Shown here: positions 1 to 9,463 of the stretch, piece after piece
Position numbering within the stretch: position 1 is the first letter of the stretch
Layout of the letters: every line of letters begins with the position of its first letter
Origin: Streptomyces sp. NRRL S-646
GTDB taxonomy: Bacteria; Actinomycetota; Actinomycetes; Streptomycetales; Streptomycetaceae
Direction: 5' to 3'
NCBI RefSeq assembly: GCF_000720765.1
Contig: NZ_JODC01000010.1
Coordinates: 372,001-436,000, forward strand
Length of the DNA stretch: 64,000 nt
The notes under the pieces: model-generated
What the model was told of the DNA's origin: nothing
What the model saw: the letters and a program-made list of their open reading frames with translations, nothing else
Databases searched by the model: none
Made by a program: the position numbers and the translations under genes

Positions 1-287
1 ACCCCGTCGAACGGCTCCGCTTCCTGATCCTGCCCTCCGCACTGCCCCGCATCTTCGCGGGCCTGCGCCTCAGCCTCTCGCTCTCGCTCATCCTCATGGT
101 GTTCTCCGAACTGCTGCCGGGCACCGCCAACGGCATCGGCTACACCCTCACCGACGCCCAGTCCCGCTCCGACCTGCTCACCGTATGGGCCGTCCTGCTC
201 CTCCTCGGGGTCCTCGGGTACCTCCTCAACGCCGCGCTGCTGGCGGTCGAGAAACGGTTCCTCGGACGGGGAAGGAGCACGGCATGA
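1..287 (+). CDS. ABC transporter permease, sulfonate/nitrate/taurine type (3' end only)
   Basis: The reading frame is open from the first bases of the window, so the start lies upstream. The visible part is the C-terminal third of a binding-protein-dependent inner-membrane permease. It has the cytoplasmic coupling-loop region (PSALPRIFAGLRLSLS) that contacts the ATPase, then a last hydrophobic segment (LLTVWAVLLLLGVLGYLLNAALL) and a short basic tail ending GRGRSTA. The pattern matches the SsuC/TauC/NrtB branch. Its stop overlaps the start of the ATPase gene by ATGA at 284-287, so the two are translationally coupled. The substrate cannot be told from this fragment. Confidence 0.85.
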   Translation, partial: PVERLRFLILPSALPRIFAGLRLSLSLSLILMVFSELLPGTANGIGYTLTDAQSRSDLLTVWAVLLLLGVLGYLLNAALLAVEKRFLGRGRSTA

Positions 288-1051
288 CGCTCCGCCTCGA
301 CTCCCTCGGCCAGCGCTACGGCGACCAGCGCGTCCTGCACGACATCACCCTCACCGTGCCCGACGGCCAACTCCTGTGCGTCGTGGGCCCGTCCGGATGC
401 GGCAAGTCCACGCTCCTGCGCACCGTCGCGGGACTGCAGCCCGCCCACGAGGGCACCGTCACCGTCGACGGAACCCCGGTCACCGGCGTACCCGACCAGC
501 TGGCCGTCGTCTTCCAGGACTACGGCCGCTCCCTCTTCCCCTGGCTCACCGTGCGCGACAACGTCGCCCTCCCGCTGCGCCGCCGAGGCCTCAGAGCCCG
601 TGTCACATCCCTGGCCGAACGCCGCGCCGAGGCCGAGCGGATCCTGGAACGCGTCGGCCTCCACGGCGTCGCCCGCCGCCACCCCTGGCAGCTGTCCGGC
701 GGCATGCAGCAACGCGTCGCCATCGCCCGCGCCCTGGTGTGCCGCCCCTCCCTGCTGCTCATGGACGAACCCTTCGGCTCCCTGGACGCACAGACCCGCG
801 AGGACCTCGAGGACCTTCTGCTGGAGGTCCACCGCACCGAGGGCACGACCATCGTGTTCGTCACCCATGACATCGACGAGAGCGTCTACGTCGGCGACCG
901 CGTCGTCGTCCTCTCCCCGGCCCCCGCCTCCCACATCGTCCTCGACCTGCCCGTCGAACTCCCCGGAAAGCGCGACCAGATCGCCACCCGGAGCCTGCCC
1001 GGGTTCGTGGCGCTGCGGGCGGAGGTGGGACGGGCCGTGCGGGGTTCCTAG
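284..1051 (+). CDS. ABC transporter ATP-binding protein, SsuB/TauB/NrtD family
   Basis: This is the 255-residue cytoplasmic ATPase that powers the adjacent permease. It has Walker A GPSGCGKST near residue 36, a Q-loop in VFQDYGRSLFPWLT, signature LSGGMQQR, Walker B LLLMDEPF and the H-loop THD. The FPWLT sequence after the Q-loop is characteristic of the sulfonate/taurine/nitrate ATPases. ATG at 284 is chosen because of the ATGA overlap and the upstream GGACGGGGAAGGAGC ribosome site; an in-frame ATG at 185 would lie inside the permease gene. A second, unlinked set of the same family sits at 41387-44184 in the sulfate operon, so this may be a paralogue for another substrate. Confidence 0.9.
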   Translation: MTLRLDSLGQRYGDQRVLHDITLTVPDGQLLCVVGPSGCGKSTLLRTVAGLQPAHEGTVTVDGTPVTGVPDQLAVVFQDYGRSLFPWLTVRDNVALPLRRRGLRARVTSLAERRAEAERILERVGLHGVARRHPWQLSGGMQQRVAIARALVCRPSLLLMDEPFGSLDAQTREDLEDLLLEVHRTEGTTIVFVTHDIDESVYVGDRVVVLSPAPASHIVLDLPVELPGKRDQIATRSLPGFVALRAEVGRAVRGS

Positions 1052-1138
1052 GGCCGCCCTGTTCCCGGTTCGCCCCCGATTCACGCGATGGTGTGATCAT
1101 GTCCCGGCCCGCGGATGGTGCCGGAGGGGCACGGGTAG

Positions 1139-3304
<2,166 letters not shown>

Positions 3305-3407
3305 ACTTTTTCGTGCGGAACGGGACATTCAGGGAACTTGGGCGAGGGGCGTCGAGAGTCTTCTGAGGTAAGGGGAACAGACCACAGAACACGGTGGTGT
3401 TCGAGCC

Positions 3408-3680
3408 TTGACCGAAATCATCGAGAGGATCACCGAGGGCGGCACGGGGGAGACGGCGCCGACTCCGGACGAACTGGCGCCGTATGTCGCGCCGTTACCC
3501 GTGCCGCTCGTCGTACGTCCCGGAGCGGACGGCATGACGAAGACGTATCGGCGCACGTCCCGGATGTTCAACGACGGCCTCGGGTTCACCATCGCCGAGG
3601 GCTCCTACGAGCAGTGGAGCTTCGTCAACTACCCGGGCGCTAAGGCGCCGGGCTTGCACAACGGGCATCACTGGGTGTGA
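3408..3680 (+). CDS. small hypothetical protein, possibly truncated by the adjacent tnpB element
   Basis: A 90-codon frame starts at TTG 3408 and encodes a soluble acidic protein with no signal peptide. I do not recognise the family. The middle (residues 30-75, [15 protein letters not shown] to [12 protein letters not shown]) looks like real coding sequence with normal Streptomyces codon use. The last 13 residues overlap the 3' end of the tnpB remnant on the other strand. The original protein may therefore have been longer and cut by the element. The position after geoA does not suggest a function. Confidence 0.45.
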   Translation: MTEIIERITEGGTGETAPTPDELAPYVAPLPVPLVVRPGADGMTKTYRRTSRMFNDGLGFTIAEGSYEQWSFVNYPGAKAPGLHNGHHWV

Positions 3681-3802
3681 TGCTGCGTCTGCGTCTGCGT
3701 CCAGCCCCGCCCCGGCGCTTGTGCTCCGGTGGTGGGGCAGGGGCCGTTGACGGGGCCCCGCATCACCACAACTCCCACGCTCTGGCGCGGGTGTTGCGGG
3801 AG

Positions 3803-3844
3803 CCTCCCCCACTCTCGGCTTCGCTCGAGCGGGAGGTGCCCCCA
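3803..3844. repeat. palindromic mini-repeat, copy 1 (inside tnpB remnant)
   Basis: This copy has an 11-base left arm (CCTCCCCCACT) and a 14-base right arm (GGGAGGTGCCCCCA) around a 17-base centre containing CGCTCGAGCG. Both arms are identical to those of the copy at 4049-4086. CCTCCC pairs with GGGAGG as a short stem. It lies immediately after the RuvC-III DHADR codons. Elements of this look are, as I recall, scattered through many Streptomyces genomes. Confidence 0.75.
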
Positions 3845-4048
3845 TCGGTCTGCGTGATCAACGAATCCGCAGTTCCGGCACGCGAACCAGGCCTGGGAGA
3901 CCCGGTTCGCCTTGTCTACGTGTCCGCATTCGGCGCAGGTGCGGGAGGTGTACGCCGGATCGACATGCACCACCGGCACTCCCGCCCTGCGGGCCTTGTA
4001 CGCGATGAACTGCCCCAGCTGGGCGAAGGACCAGCTGGAGTGGGTGGC

Positions 4049-4086
4049 CCTCCCCCACTGCCTTAAGGGCGTGGGAGGTGCCCCCA
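4049..4086. repeat. palindromic mini-repeat, copy 2 (inside tnpB remnant)
   Basis: It carries the same left and right arms as the copy at 3803-3844, but the centre is 13 bases (GCCTTAAGGGCGT). It falls between the RuvC-II and zinc-ribbon codons of tnpB and accounts for the frame change there. Confidence 0.75.
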
Positions 4087-4497
4087 GGCTTTGCAAGCCG
4101 TACCCGTTCGCGGATGCCAGTGAGGTCTTCCAGGGCGATTCCGCGACCCGTGCGTTCTGCCTCGGCCACTACATGTTTCGCGATCTTGTGGTTGATGTCC
4201 TTCGCCCGCCGCGCCTCCTTACGTCGCCGCTTCTTCAGCCGGCGCTTGGCGGACGGGGTGTTCTTCTTCTGGAGCTTGCGACGCAGGCCGCGTTCCCGGG
4301 CCCGGATGCGGTTGATTTCACGTCCGGCCATGATCTCGCCGTCGCTGGTGGTGGCGATGTTGACGATGCCCAGGTCGATGCCGAGGAAGTCCACCGGGTC
4401 GGTGTTCGGCGCCACCTCGGGGCGGCGCTCCGTGCCGCACACCCGGGAGGCATCCCGCTGAGCCCGGGCATCACGGCGCGCACGGCGGCCAGCGGGG

Positions 4498-5232
4498 TCA
4501 CACGGGCTGACCCTCGGCCTGCGTCGCGTGCGCAACCGCGGCTCGCGCCAGCGCCCGGACCATCGTGTGCGGGCGCGAGCCGTCGCCGGCCAGCTCCGGC
4601 TGGAAGAGAGAGGCCAGAAAGAAGGGGTGGCCGGGGAGTTCGGCCATACGGACGTGGCCGTCCTCGTCCACGCCGGAGAAACGCATGCCGTGTGCGCGCA
4701 GTGTGTCGAGGTGCCGACCGGGCCCGTACTTGCAGAAGTAGCGCTCGACCGTCCGCTCTGAACCGAGCACGGACTGGGCGAGGGAGCCCGCCTCGAGCAC
4801 GACCGTGCCCTCATGGCCCACGAGTGAGCAGGCCAGCGGCTCGATGAGAAGGTCCTCGGCCTCCGGGTCGCTCTCCGCGTGGGCCACCCGGGTCAGTCCG
4901 CACACGTTGCGGGCGAACTCCAGCAGGGCGTGCTGGAATCCTCCGCACGTTCCGAGGAAGGGGATGCCCTCCTCGCGCGCGGTGCGGATGGCCGTGAGGA
5001 CGCCCGCCTGGCTGCGGTAGGGGCTGCCCGGCACCACCCACACCGCGTCGAATCCGTGCACGGCGTCCGCGGCCTCGGCGTCCTCGGAAGGGGTCCAGTA
5101 GGCGTCGAGGACGAGCCGCTCGCGCTCGGCGAGGGCGTCGAGCAGACGAGGGATGCGCGTGTGCGCCACGACATTGGGGGAGCGGTCGCCGACGAGGGCG
5201 ACCCGGGCGGTCCGAGCTGCGGTGTTCGTCAT
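4498..5232 (-). CDS. class I glutamine amidotransferase-like protein (CTP-synthase C-terminal-region-related)
   Basis: The 244-residue cytoplasmic protein resembles the glutaminase half of CTP synthase without the synthase domain. The nucleophile elbow GTCGGFQHALLEFARN near residue 95 supplies the Cys, and PGHPFFLASLFQPEL near 220 holds the conserved His/Glu region. PGSPYRSQAGVLTAIRTARE before the elbow is typical of this subgroup, named in databases CTP synthase C-terminal region-related (seleno)protein. The residue at the nucleophile is Cys here. ATG 5232 is the first start after the divergent promoter shared with the LysR gene at 5320, which may regulate it. The true amide acceptor is unknown. 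Confidence 0.8.
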   Translation of the reverse strand: MTNTAARTARVALVGDRSPNVVAHTRIPRLLDALAERERLVLDAYWTPSEDAEAADAVHGFDAVWVVPGSPYRSQAGVLTAIRTAREEGIPFLGTCGGFQHALLEFARNVCGLTRVAHAESDPEAEDLLIEPLACSLVGHEGTVVLEAGSLAQSVLGSERTVERYFCKYGPGRHLDTLRAHGMRFSGVDEDGHVRMAELPGHPFFLASLFQPELAGDGSRPHTMVRALARAAVAHATQAEGQPV

Positions 5233-5319
5233 GTCCTCATCCTGAGTGCGGCCGCCGGATCGCGTCCAACGATGATTTCTGCACCCGCGATAAGGAGATC
5301 TGATGCGACCCTGGGGTGC

Positions 5320-6186
5320 ATGGACCCGCACCTCCTGCGCACCTACGTCACCGTCGTCCGTCTCGCCTCCTTCTCCGAGGCCGCGCGTGAACTGGGCTAC
5401 ACCCAGTCGGCGGTGTCCCAGCACATCGCCGCACTGGAACAGGACCTCGGTACGCCGCTCCTCACCCGCCGCCCCGTCGCACCGACCCCGGCCGGCGAGA
5501 GGCTCCTGGAACACGCGGATCCGCTGCTGCTGCGCCTGGACGCGGCCCGCGCGGACGTCCTGCGGATGGCGGCCGCACCCGCACACGGCCTGACGCTCGC
5601 CGCGGCCCCCACCGCGCTCGTCCCGCGGGCCGTCGCCGTGCTCCCGGCCGCGGGCGTGACCGTGCGCGTGCTGCCCCGCGACGAGATCCCGGCCGCCGTC
5701 GCCACCGGCACGACGGATCTCGGCCTGGTCGACGGCCTGGCCGCCCCCAGCGACCCTCTGCGGCTGCCCGACGTGGCTCCTTTGATCACGCACGGCGTGG
5801 CGGAGGAACCGGTGTGCGTCCTCCTGCCGGCCACGCACCCGCTGGCCCGCCGTCGCGGCCTGCGCCTCGGGGACCTCGCCGACGCCCGCTGGTTGGACGC
5901 CCCCGACGCCGGCCTGCCGCTGGCCCACCTCCGCGCCGCGAACGGCGGCCACGGCTTCCGCCCCGCCCTGCGCTACGAGGGCACCGACGTCCGTACCCTC
6001 ACCGCCCTCGCCGCCGCCGGCCACGGCCTGACCCTGCTGCCGGGCTCGGTGGCCACGGACGTGCCGGGCACGGTCTCCGTCCCCCTCGCACACCCGCGCG
6101 TGGTGCACCGCACCGAACTGCTGCACACGGGCTCACTCGCCGGAGCGGCAGCGACGCTGGCGGGGGTGCTGGAGGACCGGGCGTGA
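5320..6186 (+). CDS. LysR family transcriptional regulator
   Basis: The 288-residue protein starts with a winged helix-turn-helix (residues 1-60; FSEAARELGYTQSAVSQHIAALEQDLGTPLLTR), followed by an effector-binding domain (residues 85-285, DLGLVDG, GLTLLPG). The family normally controls a divergently transcribed neighbour. The amidotransferase-like gene starts 87 bp away on the other strand, so this is its likely target. ATG 5320 fits the family start (MDPHLLRTYVTVV). The effector cannot be predicted. Confidence 0.9.
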   Translation: MDPHLLRTYVTVVRLASFSEAARELGYTQSAVSQHIAALEQDLGTPLLTRRPVAPTPAGERLLEHADPLLLRLDAARADVLRMAAAPAHGLTLAAAPTALVPRAVAVLPAAGVTVRVLPRDEIPAAVATGTTDLGLVDGLAAPSDPLRLPDVAPLITHGVAEEPVCVLLPATHPLARRRGLRLGDLADARWLDAPDAGLPLAHLRAANGGHGFRPALRYEGTDVRTLTALAAAGHGLTLLPGSVATDVPGTVSVPLAHPRVVHRTELLHTGSLAGAAATLAGVLEDRA

Positions 6187-6259
6187 GCCGCTCAGTCTCA
6201 CTCGTTCGTGGCTCGTCGGGCGCCGGGGCTCCGGGTAGAGCTCCAGCCGGAGGCGATCC

Positions 6260-6829
6260 ATGGAACAGACTGCGTTGCGTCCCAAGCCGATGCCCGGTGG
6301 GGAGCCCGGCGGCGGCACCGAACCCGGCACGGCCCGGCGCCCGCACGCCGCGCGCCGGCGCGGCCGACGGCTCAGGGCCGCGCTGTTCGGCCTGCTCGTC
6401 GGAACGGTCCTGGTGCTGTCCGGGGTCGGCCTCGGCACGGTCGGCGCCACGGTGATCGGCATGAGCAAACTCGCCGACCTGCAACGCCAGGCGCAGGCCA
6501 GCCCGTCGGCCACGGCGCACCCCAGTCCGTCGTCCCCGACAGCGCCTGCGTCCCCGGCACCCGCCGCAGCGACCCTGGGCCTGGAGGCCGTGGACGCGTA
6601 CAAGGCGGGCGCCCTGGTCGTCGGCGTCCATGTGCCCGGCCCGGGCTATGCGGCGGGCCTTGTCCGGGGAGACGTACTCCTCGCGTTCGGCAGGACCCGC
6701 ATCGACTCGGCCGCCGACCTCGCACGCGCCGTCGCTCGGGCCCGCCCAGGTGTCGGGATCACGCTGACGGTCCGTCACCGAAGCGGCGGGTACCAGCAGT
6801 TGACGGCGATCCCGGGGGTCGTCACGTGA
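6260..6829 (+). CDS. single-pass membrane protein with C-terminal PDZ domain
   Basis: The 189-residue protein has a basic Pro/Gly-rich cytoplasmic start (residues 1-38), one transmembrane segment (about 41-63, LFGLLVGTVLVLSGVGLGTVGATVIG), a Ser/Pro/Ala linker (80-105) and an extracellular PDZ-like domain (110-189). PGPGYAAGLVRGDVLLAFGRTRIDSAADL is the carboxylate-binding-loop and helix pattern seen in DegP/HtrA PDZ domains. There is no protease domain, so it is probably an adaptor or substrate-binding protein. ATG 6260 follows GGAGGCGATCC. It stands alone on the plus strand after the LysR gene. Confidence 0.8.
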   Translation: MEQTALRPKPMPGGEPGGGTEPGTARRPHAARRRGRRLRAALFGLLVGTVLVLSGVGLGTVGATVIGMSKLADLQRQAQASPSATAHPSPSSPTAPASPAPAAATLGLEAVDAYKAGALVVGVHVPGPGYAAGLVRGDVLLAFGRTRIDSAADLARAVARARPGVGITLTVRHRSGGYQQLTAIPGVVT

Positions 6830-6867
6830 CCACCCGGAAGTGGGTGACGAGCCGGCCGTAGTCGGCC

Positions 6868-7086
6868 GGCACATGGTTCGTGCCGCGGGGCGCCCCACAC
6901 CTGCCCGCGATGCTGGGTCTCGCCGCGCTCTGGGCGGTCTACGAGGTCGGCTACTACGGTCTGTACGTGTGGTTCGTCGGCCGGATGCGGGCCGTCCTGT
7001 CCCGTGCCGGGGTGCGCCGGCGCCTGGAGCAGGTCTCCGGGGGCGTGCTGCTGCTCCTCGGTGCCCACCTCGCCCTGGAAAGCTGA
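6868..7086 (+). pseudogene. LysE/RhtB family exporter, C-terminal fragment
   Basis: The frame reads the last third of a LysE/RhtB amino-acid or metabolite exporter. VPRGAPHLPAMLGLAALW leads into a transmembrane helix (WAVYEVGYYGLYVWFVGRM) and ends RRRLEQVSGGVLLLLGAHLALES, the normal terminus of the family. A stop codon in frame at 6859 and the absence of the first two thirds show a 5' deletion. A small hairpin (GCCGGCC/GGCCGGC) sits at the truncation point near 6851-6870. A GTG at 6880 could be translated but would give only one or two membrane helices. Confidence 0.8.
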
Positions 7087-7203
7087 CGCCATGGCCCATG
7101 GAGCACCCGAAACACCCGCAGACCGGTCGCGCTGCCCCCTCTGTACGGGCAGGATGCTGCCCGTAGTCCTTTGTGGTCCCTTCACCCGCCCAGGGAGGCC
7201 CGG

Positions 7204-8331
7204 ATGACCGGCAGCACGCGCGCGCCCTTCACCGCCGACGACTACCGGGCCCGGATGGACCGCGCCGCGCGGGCCGCCGCCGACGCCGGTCTCGCCGGGC
7301 TGCTGGTGGCACCGGGCCCGGACCTGGTGTGGCTGACCGGCTATGCGCCCACCGCGGTCACCGAACGGCTCACCCTGCTGGTCCTCGTCCAGGGACGCAC
7401 CCCCGTCCTGGTCGTCCCCACCCTGGAGGCCCCGGACGCCGCACAGGCCGTCGGCGCGCCCGCCCTGGCCCTGCGCGACTGGACCGACGGCAAGGACCCC
7501 TACGCCGCGACCGCCGCCCTGCTCGCCGGCACCGGCCGCTTCGGCATCAGCGACAACGCCTGGGCGATGCACCTGCTCGGGCTGCAGCGGGCGCTGCCCG
7601 ACACCGAATACGCCTCCCTCACCGACGCCCTGCCGATGCTCCGCGCCGTCAAGGACCCGGCGGAACTGGAACTGATGGCGGCCGCGGGCGCGGCCGCAGA
7701 TGCAACGTTCGAGGAGATCCGCAAGGTTCCCTTCGCCGGCCGCAGGGAGTCCGACGTGGGCGCGGACCTCGCCGACCTGCTGCGGCAGTTCGGCCATTCG
7801 CAGGTCGACTTCACCATCGTCGCCTCCGGCCCGAACGGCGCCAACCCGCACCACGAGGTCGGCGAGCGCGTCATCGAACGCGGCGACATGGTCGTCCTCG
7901 ACTTCGGCGGACTCAAGGACGGCTACGGCTCCGACACCTCCCGCACCGTCCACGTCGGCGACCCCACCGACGAGGAGCGCCGGGTGCACGACCTGGTGCG
8001 CGAGGCCCAGGAGGCGGGCTTCCGGGCGGTCCGGCCCGGCGTCGCCTGCCAGGAGGTCGACCGCGCGGCCCGGGCGGTCATCGCGGAGGCCGGGTACGGC
8101 GAGTACTTCATCCACCGCACCGGGCACGGCATCGGCGTCACCACGCACGAGCCGCCGTACATGATCGAGGGCGAGCGGCAGCCCCTCGTGCCCGGCATGT
8201 GCTTCTCCGTGGAGCCCGGGATCTATCTGCCCGGCCGCTTCGGCGTGCGCATCGAGGACATCGTCACGGTCACCGAGGACGGCGGCCGCCGCCTCAACGA
8301 CACCGACCGCGAGATGGTCATAGTGGACTGA
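7204..8331 (+). CDS. M24 family aminopeptidase (Xaa-Pro aminopeptidase/prolidase-like)
   Basis: The 375-residue cytoplasmic dimetal peptidase has a creatinase-type N-domain (residues 10-135) and a pita-bread catalytic domain (145-370). All five metal ligands are visible: Asp in VVLDFGG, Asp in GYGSDTSRT, His in RTGHGIG, Glu in FSVEPGIY and Glu in VRIEDIV. HHEVGERV supplies the substrate-side His. The family removes N-terminal residues before proline or hydrolyses Xaa-Pro dipeptides. ATG 7204 follows GGGAGGCCCGG. The kinase-like gene starts 47 bp downstream on the same strand and may be co-transcribed. Confidence 0.92.
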   Translation: MTGSTRAPFTADDYRARMDRAARAAADAGLAGLLVAPGPDLVWLTGYAPTAVTERLTLLVLVQGRTPVLVVPTLEAPDAAQAVGAPALALRDWTDGKDPYAATAALLAGTGRFGISDNAWAMHLLGLQRALPDTEYASLTDALPMLRAVKDPAELELMAAAGAAADATFEEIRKVPFAGRRESDVGADLADLLRQFGHSQVDFTIVASGPNGANPHHEVGERVIERGDMVVLDFGGLKDGYGSDTSRTVHVGDPTDEERRVHDLVREAQEAGFRAVRPGVACQEVDRAARAVIAEAGYGEYFIHRTGHGIGVTTHEPPYMIEGERQPLVPGMCFSVEPGIYLPGRFGVRIEDIVTVTEDGGRRLNDTDREMVIVD

Positions 8332-8378
8332 GCGACCCCAGGAGCCCCAGCACACCTTCGAGTGACTACGGCGCGACC

Positions 8379-9317
8379 ATGACCCAGGCACCGACACCCA
8401 CCGCGGACACCGTCCGCCGACTGGTCAGTTCCCTGCTGAAGGACGGCGCGGGCACCGGACTCGAGGTGCGGCCCGTCGCCGAGGGCGGCGAGCACTCCAC
8501 CTGGTGGGTCGGCGCCCGCCATGTGCTGCGCCTCGCCCCCGACCGTGAGGCCGCCCTGCGCCAGCGCCGCGAACTGCGCCTGCGCGACCTTGTACGCCCG
8601 CATCTGCCGGTCGCCGTGCCGACCAGCGTGGCGCACGGCGAGTGGGCACCCGGGCTGACGTACACGCTCGACACCAAGGTGCCCGGCGGGACGGCGGAGC
8701 AGCACGACGTCTCCGCCGTCGGCGAGACCGACCTCGCGGGGCTGCTCACCGGGCTGCGCGAGGTGCCCGCACGGCAGGCCGAGACGCTCGGCGTCCCGCG
8801 CACCGCCCCGCGCTCCCTGGAGGCGCTGCGCCGGGCCGCCGGGCGGGCCGCCGATCGCCTCGCCGCGGCCGACGAGTTCGACCCCGTCCGCCTCCACCAG
8901 CTCACCCCGCAGGCCGCCGTACAGCTCGCCGCGCAGCCCGGCACCGCGGTCCTCGTCCACCACGACCTCAGGGGCGAGCACCTCGTGGTCAGCGCCGACG
9001 GCCGGGTGCGCGGCATCCTCGACTGGACCGGCGCGGCCGTCGGCGACCCCGCCGAGGACATCGCAGGACTCGCGATCGCGGTCGGCTCACCCGCCGCCGT
9101 CCGCGCCGCCACACTCGCCGGCTACGCAGCCCGCCCCTGCCTCCGCGGCCTCTGGCTGGCCCGCTGCGACACCGTCGTACGCCTGGCCGAACACCTCGGA
9201 GGCCATGACACCGGCCCCCTGCCCCTCCTCAGGCTCCAGCTCCGGCGCGCCTGGGAGGCGATCCTGCTGGAGAGGGTGACGGAGTTCCGGGACGAGGACG
9301 TGGACGACGAGGTCTAG
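8379..9317 (+). CDS. aminoglycoside phosphotransferase (APH) family kinase-like protein
   Basis: The 312-residue protein has the APH fold. Its catalytic-loop motif VHHDLRGEHLVV (HxDxxxxH-like) is near residue 195 and the metal-binding ILDWTGAAVGDPAEDIAG near 215. The N-lobe has GGEHSTWWVG and RLAPDREAALRQ. Families of this kind phosphorylate small molecules such as antibiotics, amino sugars or homoserine; nothing here fixes the substrate. ATG 8379 is the first start after the M24 peptidase gene. An acidic C-terminal tail follows residue 300. Confidence 0.8.
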   Translation: MTQAPTPTADTVRRLVSSLLKDGAGTGLEVRPVAEGGEHSTWWVGARHVLRLAPDREAALRQRRELRLRDLVRPHLPVAVPTSVAHGEWAPGLTYTLDTKVPGGTAEQHDVSAVGETDLAGLLTGLREVPARQAETLGVPRTAPRSLEALRRAAGRAADRLAAADEFDPVRLHQLTPQAAVQLAAQPGTAVLVHHDLRGEHLVVSADGRVRGILDWTGAAVGDPAEDIAGLAIAVGSPAAVRAATLAGYAARPCLRGLWLARCDTVVRLAEHLGGHDTGPLPLLRLQLRRAWEAILLERVTEFRDEDVDDEV

Positions 9318-9330
9318 GCGGCCGGCCTCG

Positions 9331-9440
9331 GCGAAGTCCGGTGCGGTTCGCGTGGGGCAGTATCCAGATGTGGCTTCGCCGCGCGGGCACGACCAGCCAC
9401 GACGGACCCGCAGACGGCAGACGGCCGATCGCGGCGCAGT
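9331..9440. repeat. dispersed intergenic repeat, copy 1 (degenerate)
   Basis: The gap between the convergent kinase and treZ genes carries the block GCTTCGCCGCGCGGGCACGACC followed by AGCCACGACGGACCCGCAG (about 9374-9413). This block recurs in five other gaps of the window. The GCGCCCC hairpin part is degenerate here. Confidence 0.55.
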
Positions 9441-9463
9441 CCGCGGAGCGCCCAGCAGCCGTT

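Larger units (their letters stand above)
3668..4445 (-). pseudogene. IS200/IS605-family TnpB (OrfB) remnant, N-terminus lost and frame broken
   Basis: The minus strand reads the C-terminal half of a TnpB RNA-guided nuclease/transposase accessory protein. RuvC-I GIDLGIVNIA is followed by an Arg/Lys-rich helix, the RuvC-II region LEDLTGIRER, then in a second frame the four-cysteine zinc ribbon (CAECG and CRNCG) and the start of RuvC-III, VDHADR. The roughly 200 N-terminal residues are missing; the recognisable frame begins near 4445, just past the end of the amidotransferase gene. Two short palindromic elements interrupt it: one at 4049-4086 shifts the frame between RuvC-II and the zinc ribbon, another at 3803-3844 splits RuvC-III just after DHADR. 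No tnpA and no clear element ends are seen. It is inactive. Confidence 0.88.

Noticed and set aside
3682..3700. Triple CTGCGT tandem repeat
   Set aside because: It only encodes a Gln-Thr run at the end of the tnpB remnant on the other strand; too short to call a satellite.
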